This document shows, piece by piece, positions 6,536 through 9,558 of a stretch of 9,558 nucleotides of DNA. Within the stretch, counting starts at the first letter, position 1; every line of letters begins with the position of its first letter. Origin of the DNA: Spirochaeta sp. (lineage in GTDB: Bacteria > Spirochaetota > Spirochaetia > DSM-27196 > Alkalispirochaetaceae); the NCBI GenBank assembly GCA_007117185.1, contig SKHA01000258.1:1-9558 (forward strand), in the 5' to 3' direction. The notes under the pieces are model-generated. The model was not told where the DNA came from. It was given only the letters and a program-made list of their open reading frames with translations, and made no database searches. The position numbers and the translations under genes are program-made.

Positions 6536-6538
6536 TAC

Positions 6539-7126
6539 ATGACTGAGATCTGTCTGGTACGACACGGTGAAACTGACTGGAATCTGGAAAAGCGAACCCA
6601 GGGAATCACCGACATTCCATTGAACCAGACCGGCCGCGATCAGGCGCTCGCGACGGCGGAGATGCTCCGGAGTGAGCCGTGGGATGCGGTCTACTCAAGC
6701 CCCCTTAAGAGAGCCCACGAAACAGCACAAGTCATCGCCGCACATCTGGGTATTGAGGCGATACACCTGCGCCGGGGCCTCCAGGAACGCCACTTCGGCG
6801 ATGCCGAGGGGATTCTGGCGTCAGAACGGAAAGAACGATTCGGCAATGGTATGGATATTCCCGGTGCGGAAACATGGGATGAGGTTCTCCATCGCGGTCT
6901 GGTTGTGCTGCGGACGATCGTCCGGGATCATCCAGGAGATCGTGTCGTGGTGGTGTCTCACGGCGGGACGATCATGAATCTACTGGGCTCTCTCTCTGAT
7001 GGTGAGGTGGTACCGGGAGAGGTAGCGTTGGCGAACGCTTCAGCCAACCTTCTGGTCTGGGATGAACGCTGGCAGCTGAAATGGTATAACCGGACCGCTG
7101 ACACCATGCTGCCCCTGGATCGGTAG
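6539..7126 (+). CDS. Histidine phosphatase family protein (phosphoglycerate-mutase-like)
   Basis: A 195-residue cytoplasmic protein of the histidine phosphatase superfamily, which transfers a phosphate via a phospho-histidine. Motifs: VRHGETDWN at residues 7-15 with the nucleophilic His9; SSPLKRAHETA; ERHFGDAEG carrying the catalytic Glu; and VVVVSHGGTIMNLLG with the second His. The length suits the small phosphatases (GpmB, CobC or PhoE types) better than the roughly 250-residue glycolytic mutase, so the substrate cannot be assigned. The start is the ATG with AGAGGA before it; the upstream open frame translates insert sequence into an arginine-rich, unlikely peptide. The gene lies directly after the tRNA-linked insert and may depend on read-through from the tRNA promoter. 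It converges with the yjfB-like gene, 34 bp away. Confidence 0.93.
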   Translation: MTEICLVRHGETDWNLEKRTQGITDIPLNQTGRDQALATAEMLRSEPWDAVYSSPLKRAHETAQVIAAHLGIEAIHLRRGLQERHFGDAEGILASERKERFGNGMDIPGAETWDEVLHRGLVVLRTIVRDHPGDRVVVVSHGGTIMNLLGSLSDGEVVPGEVALANASANLLVWDERWQLKWYNRTADTMLPLDR

Positions 7127-7138
7127 AGTCTTCCACCA

Positions 7139-7156
7139 GGGCGTGAAGCCCCCTTT
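7139..7156 (+). terminator. Weak candidate terminator hairpin
   Basis: GGGC (7139-7142) can pair with GCCC (7148-7151) around GTGAA, followed by CCTTTCT. The stem is only four base pairs and the T-run three, so intrinsic termination of the phosphatase transcript is possible but poorly supported. Confidence 0.25.
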
Positions 7157-7160
7157 CTCC

Positions 7161-7397
7161 CTAAACCAGAAGGTCTACCGCGGCTCCCAAAGCGGGATCG
7201 GTGACTGTAAGGCCCTGTGCTATCTGTCCTTCTGAAGCGGTGCGAGCAACCGAACCGGCACTGGACACCATGTTGACCATCTGGTCGCCCTGAGATTCAA
7301 CAACGTCAAGGCTCCTGGAGAGAATCGCCATCGACGCTTCATTGCGTACTGCAGCCTGCTGCGTGTTGGAGTGCATCTGTGCGATATCGACATTCAT
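7161..7397 (-). CDS. YjfB-like putative motility protein
   Basis: A small protein of about 78 residues resembling Bacillus YjfB (Pfam 'putative motility protein'). It starts MNVDIAQMHSN, close to the MDIA start typical of the family, has a long amphipathic helix with NEASMAILSRSLDVVESQGDQMV in the middle, and ends with DPALGAAVDLLV, matching the family's small-hydrophobic C-terminus. There is no signal peptide. The family's molecular function is not established. I prefer the ATG at 7397. The frame also opens at an ATG at 7478, whose ATGA overlaps the stop of the papain-like gene; that coupled start would add 27 residues not typical of the family. It is the last gene of a minus-strand run and converges on the phosphatase gene. 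The family link is by recognisable ends and length, so function is inferred. Confidence 0.75.
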   Translation of the reverse strand: MNVDIAQMHSNTQQAAVRNEASMAILSRSLDVVESQGDQMVNMVSSAGSVARTASEGQIAQGLTVTDPALGAAVDLLV

Positions 7398-7404
7398 ACC
7401 TTCA

Positions 7405-7413
7405 AGTATACCA
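7405..7413 (-). promoter_or_regulatory. Candidate extended -10 promoter for the yjfB-like gene
   Basis: Read on the minus strand, TGGTATACT is an extended -10 element (TGn then TATACT). The -35 region at 17 bp spacing (7433-7428, TGGATG) matches consensus poorly. The element ends 7 nt before the ATG at 7397, so transcription would begin at or next to the start codon, giving a leaderless or nearly leaderless mRNA. Confidence 0.4.
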
Positions 7414-7474
7414 CCAGAACCGCGGCGCATCCATCTCAGCTGTGGATAGGACGGCACTGAGGACTCGTTGATGC

Positions 7475-8824
7475 TCATTCCGGCACTATCAGCACCTCCG
7501 CGGGACCACTGAACGTCTCCTGAAGCAGGCGAATCTCGCCATTCACTGCAAACAGCGTGGTGATTGTGGTCTCGGCGTCGCTTCTTCGCACCTCAAGCGG
7601 CCAGTGTCCCTCCGCCGGCACATCCGCGATTGCGTTGTCGTTGGTTCTGGTCAACGAGGGAGGATCCTCACCGGCGTGGTCGTCCACGTCCAGAAAGCGG
7701 GCTGAACGGATCCCCTCGAGCAGGACGATCCGCCGACGTCGTTCCACCAGCTCTTCCCTGAGCTGGTGCAGGAGGCGATCCAGGATCTCTCGCTGGTGGT
7801 GATACTCTGGTTCCACCTGGTGAACGAGAAGATGGGTCAGCTCCCGATAGGGTTCGTTTGGTGCGTTGATCCATCGCAGTGACCCCTCACCAGGGTTGTA
7901 CCTCACCAGCTCGGTGGAGCTGTTGGAAATATTGTCTTCTTCGTTGCGATCCCAGTTGTTTGCGAGTACCACCGTCACCTCACCGCTGGCGTGGTCAAGG
8001 ACGTAGGCCCAGGCAACCATCGCGTGATGACGGCGCGGAGCAAGGACACCCATCACCACCGGCGCACCCTGGTCGATGGAGCGCTGCAGCACCGCCAGTT
8101 CTGCCTCGACCTCATCTCGGCTCATCGGCTGCTCTGGAACGCCACGCCGGGCGAAGAGTTCAAAGACGATGTCATTCTGCAGAAACTCCATCTCCTGCCT
8201 CACGGTGCGGTTTGCCTCACCGATAGCGTAGATGGAGCGGCTGAACCGCGGTAAAGCCTGTGGATCCCGAAGGTAGCGTACCGCAGCTCCGGCAAATGCG
8301 TAGCACAACCCAAGTTGTTCTCGCAGGACGCGGTAAGCGTACACCGTCAGAAGCGCTTCATCGATCTGATCAACCCCACCGAAGCGCTCTGTGACCCAGG
8401 GAAGCAGGAGCGTCGAATAGGACTGCACCTCGCCGCGGTATTGGCTGTCGTTGGCGAAGCGGAAGTTGTCGCGACCCCACTGGAAGTCGGTGAAGGCGAC
8501 GGTATACGAGAACTGTTCCGAAGGTACCGAGTCGTCCGCCCGGGCGATGGTGACAGTCAACTGGTGCACTCCCGGCTGCTGAAACGGGCTCAGGAGTATC
8601 CGCGATTCAGGAGTTATCCCCCGCTGCCGGACGGTTACACTGTCAGACTCCAGGAGCATGTCGAATACACCCGGTCCATCCGTGCCTGGTATGTACTCAA
8701 CCACCGGCGGACTTCCTCCGTGAAGGCGCAGCTCAGCAACAACGGGGTGGACACCCCCCGGGGTTGCCAGAATAGCCGCGACCACCAGAAACCGGAAGGT
8801 TACCATCACCTGTGGTGCTCCCAT
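7475..8824 (-). CDS. Secreted papain-like cysteine-peptidase-like protein
   Basis: A 449-residue exported protein. Residues 1-30 form a signal peptide (a hydrophobic stretch around FRFLVVAAILA, then small residues near HPVVA). Residues about 32-115 look like a beta-sandwich. A segment FQWGRDNFRFAND leads into the likely catalytic domain: LGLCYAFAGAAVRYL with candidate nucleophile Cys174, RRHHAMVAWAYVLD with candidate His266/267, and VVLANNWD with candidate Asn289/290 or Asp292. This Cys-His-Asn order and spacing match papain-like (C39/C1-type) folds seen in bacterial surface proteins. The C-terminus has a charged helix with coiled-coil character (about 340-370) and a beta tail. I chose the ATG at 8824 because GGAGG lies 7 nt upstream; an ATG at 8806 overlapping the pbpC stop would still keep the signal peptide. 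Substrate and activity are unknown. Confidence 0.8.
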   Translation of the reverse strand: MGAPQVMVTFRFLVVAAILATPGGVHPVVAELRLHGGSPPVVEYIPGTDGPGVFDMLLESDSVTVRQRGITPESRILLSPFQQPGVHQLTVTIARADDSVPSEQFSYTVAFTDFQWGRDNFRFANDSQYRGEVQSYSTLLLPWVTERFGGVDQIDEALLTVYAYRVLREQLGLCYAFAGAAVRYLRDPQALPRFSRSIYAIGEANRTVRQEMEFLQNDIVFELFARRGVPEQPMSRDEVEAELAVLQRSIDQGAPVVMGVLAPRRHHAMVAWAYVLDHASGEVTVVLANNWDRNEEDNISNSSTELVRYNPGEGSLRWINAPNEPYRELTHLLVHQVEPEYHHQREILDRLLHQLREELVERRRRIVLLEGIRSARFLDVDDHAGEDPPSLTRTNDNAIADVPAEGHWPLEVRRSDAETTITTLFAVNGEIRLLQETFSGPAEVLIVPE

Positions 8825-9558
8825 GAGCCACCCTCCCCGGCACCATCCCCTCGAGTCAACACGTCCAGGACCTCCCGAGCCAACGCTGCAGGCACGCTGC
8901 TTCCAGGCCGTCCGATCACCGTCTCGCCGGTCACGTTTCCCATCCATACGCCCACAACGTACCGCGGCGAGGCGACGATTGCCCAGATGTTGCTGAACTG
9001 GTTTGCAGTTCCCGTTTTGATAATGGCCCCCCCCGCTTCGGAGGTGGGGCGGGCACCGAAAACCGCAGCGCCCTCCACCGGATCATTGAGGATATCCACC
9101 ATCGCTCTGGTAGTATCCTCGCTGAATACCCGTGGCAACATCCTCACCTCTTCCTCTGGGGAGAGTTTGTGAAGAACCGGGGTCCGTGGCACCCCCCGGT
9201 TCAGAAATACGGTGTACGCGGCAACCAGCTCCAGAAGTCTCACCTCCCCGTTCCCCAGGGCAAGGCCGAGGCCCCAGTCGGCGGGATACTCCCTCAGGGA
9301 CTGGAATTGCAGTTGATCCAGCACTTCCAGGAAGACGGGTACCCCGATTTGCTGGAGGGTATACACAGCCGGAACGTTCAGACTTGCCGCCAGGGCGGTG
9401 CGGAGAGGCACCGGGCCGTGGTAGCGCCCGGTGAAGTTCTGCGGCGCGTATACCCGCTCCTCCCCCGCCGCCGCAGCCAGGGGATCGCCGGGAAACTCCA
9501 GGGGCAGGTCCGGGAGGATCGTCTCAGCGGTGTAGCCCCGGTCCATCGCGGCAGCATA
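8806..9558 (-). CDS. pbpC: Penicillin-binding protein 1C, C-terminal part (5' end outside window)
   Basis: The last 250 codons of a bifunctional peptidoglycan synthase of the PbpC type, a membrane-anchored enzyme acting in the periplasm. The frame is open to the right edge. Visible transpeptidase motifs are the SxN triad SLN (ALAASLNVPAVY) and KTGT (IIKTGTANQFSNIWAI), with supporting PbpC-like segments GLGLALGNGEVRLLELVAAY, ILNDP and VVGVWMGN. The SxxK serine and the glycosyltransferase domain lie outside the window. The protein ends about 40 residues after the VVGVWMGN segment, so it lacks room for the roughly 90-residue C-terminal domain (BiPBP_C) found in E. coli PbpC. In many bacteria pbpC sits beside an alpha-2-macroglobulin gene; that cannot be checked here. 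The end overlaps the papain-like gene by 19 bp. Confidence 0.9.
   Translation of the reverse strand, partial: YAAAMDRGYTAETILPDLPLEFPGDPLAAAAGEERVYAPQNFTGRYHGPVPLRTALAASLNVPAVYTLQQIGVPVFLEVLDQLQFQSLREYPADWGLGLALGNGEVRLLELVAAYTVFLNRGVPRTPVLHKLSPEEEVRMLPRVFSEDTTRAMVDILNDPVEGAAVFGARPTSEAGGAIIKTGTANQFSNIWAIVASPRYVVGVWMGNVTGETVIGRPGSSVPAALAREVLDVLTRGDGAGEGGSWEHHR
8832..8836 (-). promoter_or_regulatory. Strong ribosome-binding site inside pbpC
   Basis: On the minus strand GGAGG lies 7 nt before the ATG at 8824. It lies within the last codons of the penicillin-binding protein gene and decides the start of the papain-like gene, producing a 19-bp overlap. Confidence 0.7.

Noticed and set aside
6446..6538. 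N-terminal extension of the phosphatase gene
   Set aside because: The extension is arginine- and tryptophan-rich translation of the repeat segment, and a proper ribosome-binding site precedes the internal ATG at 6539 that begins the family's typical N-terminus.
8315..9172. Plus-strand open frame of 285 codons
   Set aside because: It lies opposite the papain-like gene and the clearly identified pbpC end, and its translation is low-complexity with no motif.
1..9558. CRISPR array, transposase or phage genes
   Set aside because: No regularly spaced repeats and no frame with recognisable transposase, integrase or phage structural motifs were seen on either strand.

Overview
The window is a gene-dense, GC-rich stretch of bacterial chromosome. 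A lipoprotein with an LSAC lipobox, a YjfB-type motility-associated protein, a composite phosphorelay/c-di-GMP protein and the general style of the proteins suggest a free-living spirochaete. That placement is an inference from protein character; there is no rRNA or other decisive marker here.

Layout, left to right. (1) Positions 1-2056, minus strand: a two-gene unit, a nucleotidyltransferase-like protein (1286-2056) followed 2 bp later by a lipoprotein that runs off the left edge. (2) 2092-2703, plus strand: an unrecognised protein that converges on, and overlaps by 35 bp, the end of the next minus-strand unit. (3) 6076-2669, minus strand: nth (endonuclease III), queG (epoxyqueuosine reductase) and a hybrid HPt / degenerate receiver / receiver / GGDEF protein. 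nth and queG overlap by 4 bp (GTGA), and the GGDEF gene starts 25 bp after queG. (4) 6151-7126, plus strand: a near-consensus sigma-70 promoter, tRNA-Pro(UGG), tRNA-Arg(UCU), an unusual 165-bp insert bounded by a duplicated tRNA-Arg 3' end, and a histidine-phosphatase gene. (5) 9558-7161, minus strand: the end of a PbpC-type penicillin-binding protein, a secreted papain-like cysteine-peptidase-like protein, and a small YjfB-like protein, packed with overlapping or near-overlapping ends.

How the genes may work together. Two iron-sulfur enzymes (Nth and QueG) are translationally coupled, and the signalling protein may share their mRNA. The PbpC and papain-like genes overlap by 19 bp and both act outside the cytoplasmic membrane, so a shared role in the envelope is plausible. 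The plus-strand tRNA promoter could also supply the phosphatase gene by read-through across the insert.

The most unusual element is the segment between tRNA-Arg and the phosphatase gene. A perfect 19-bp copy of the tRNA 3' end lies 183 bp downstream, an inverted copy of the T-arm lies between the two, and a GC-rich interrupted palindrome sits in the middle. This looks like a miniature or relic tRNA-targeted insertion, or a member of a tRNA-derived repeat family. No complete new multi-gene system can be demonstrated from this window; the best protein-level leads are the pbpC/papain-like pair and the HPt/pseudo-receiver/receiver/GGDEF protein.
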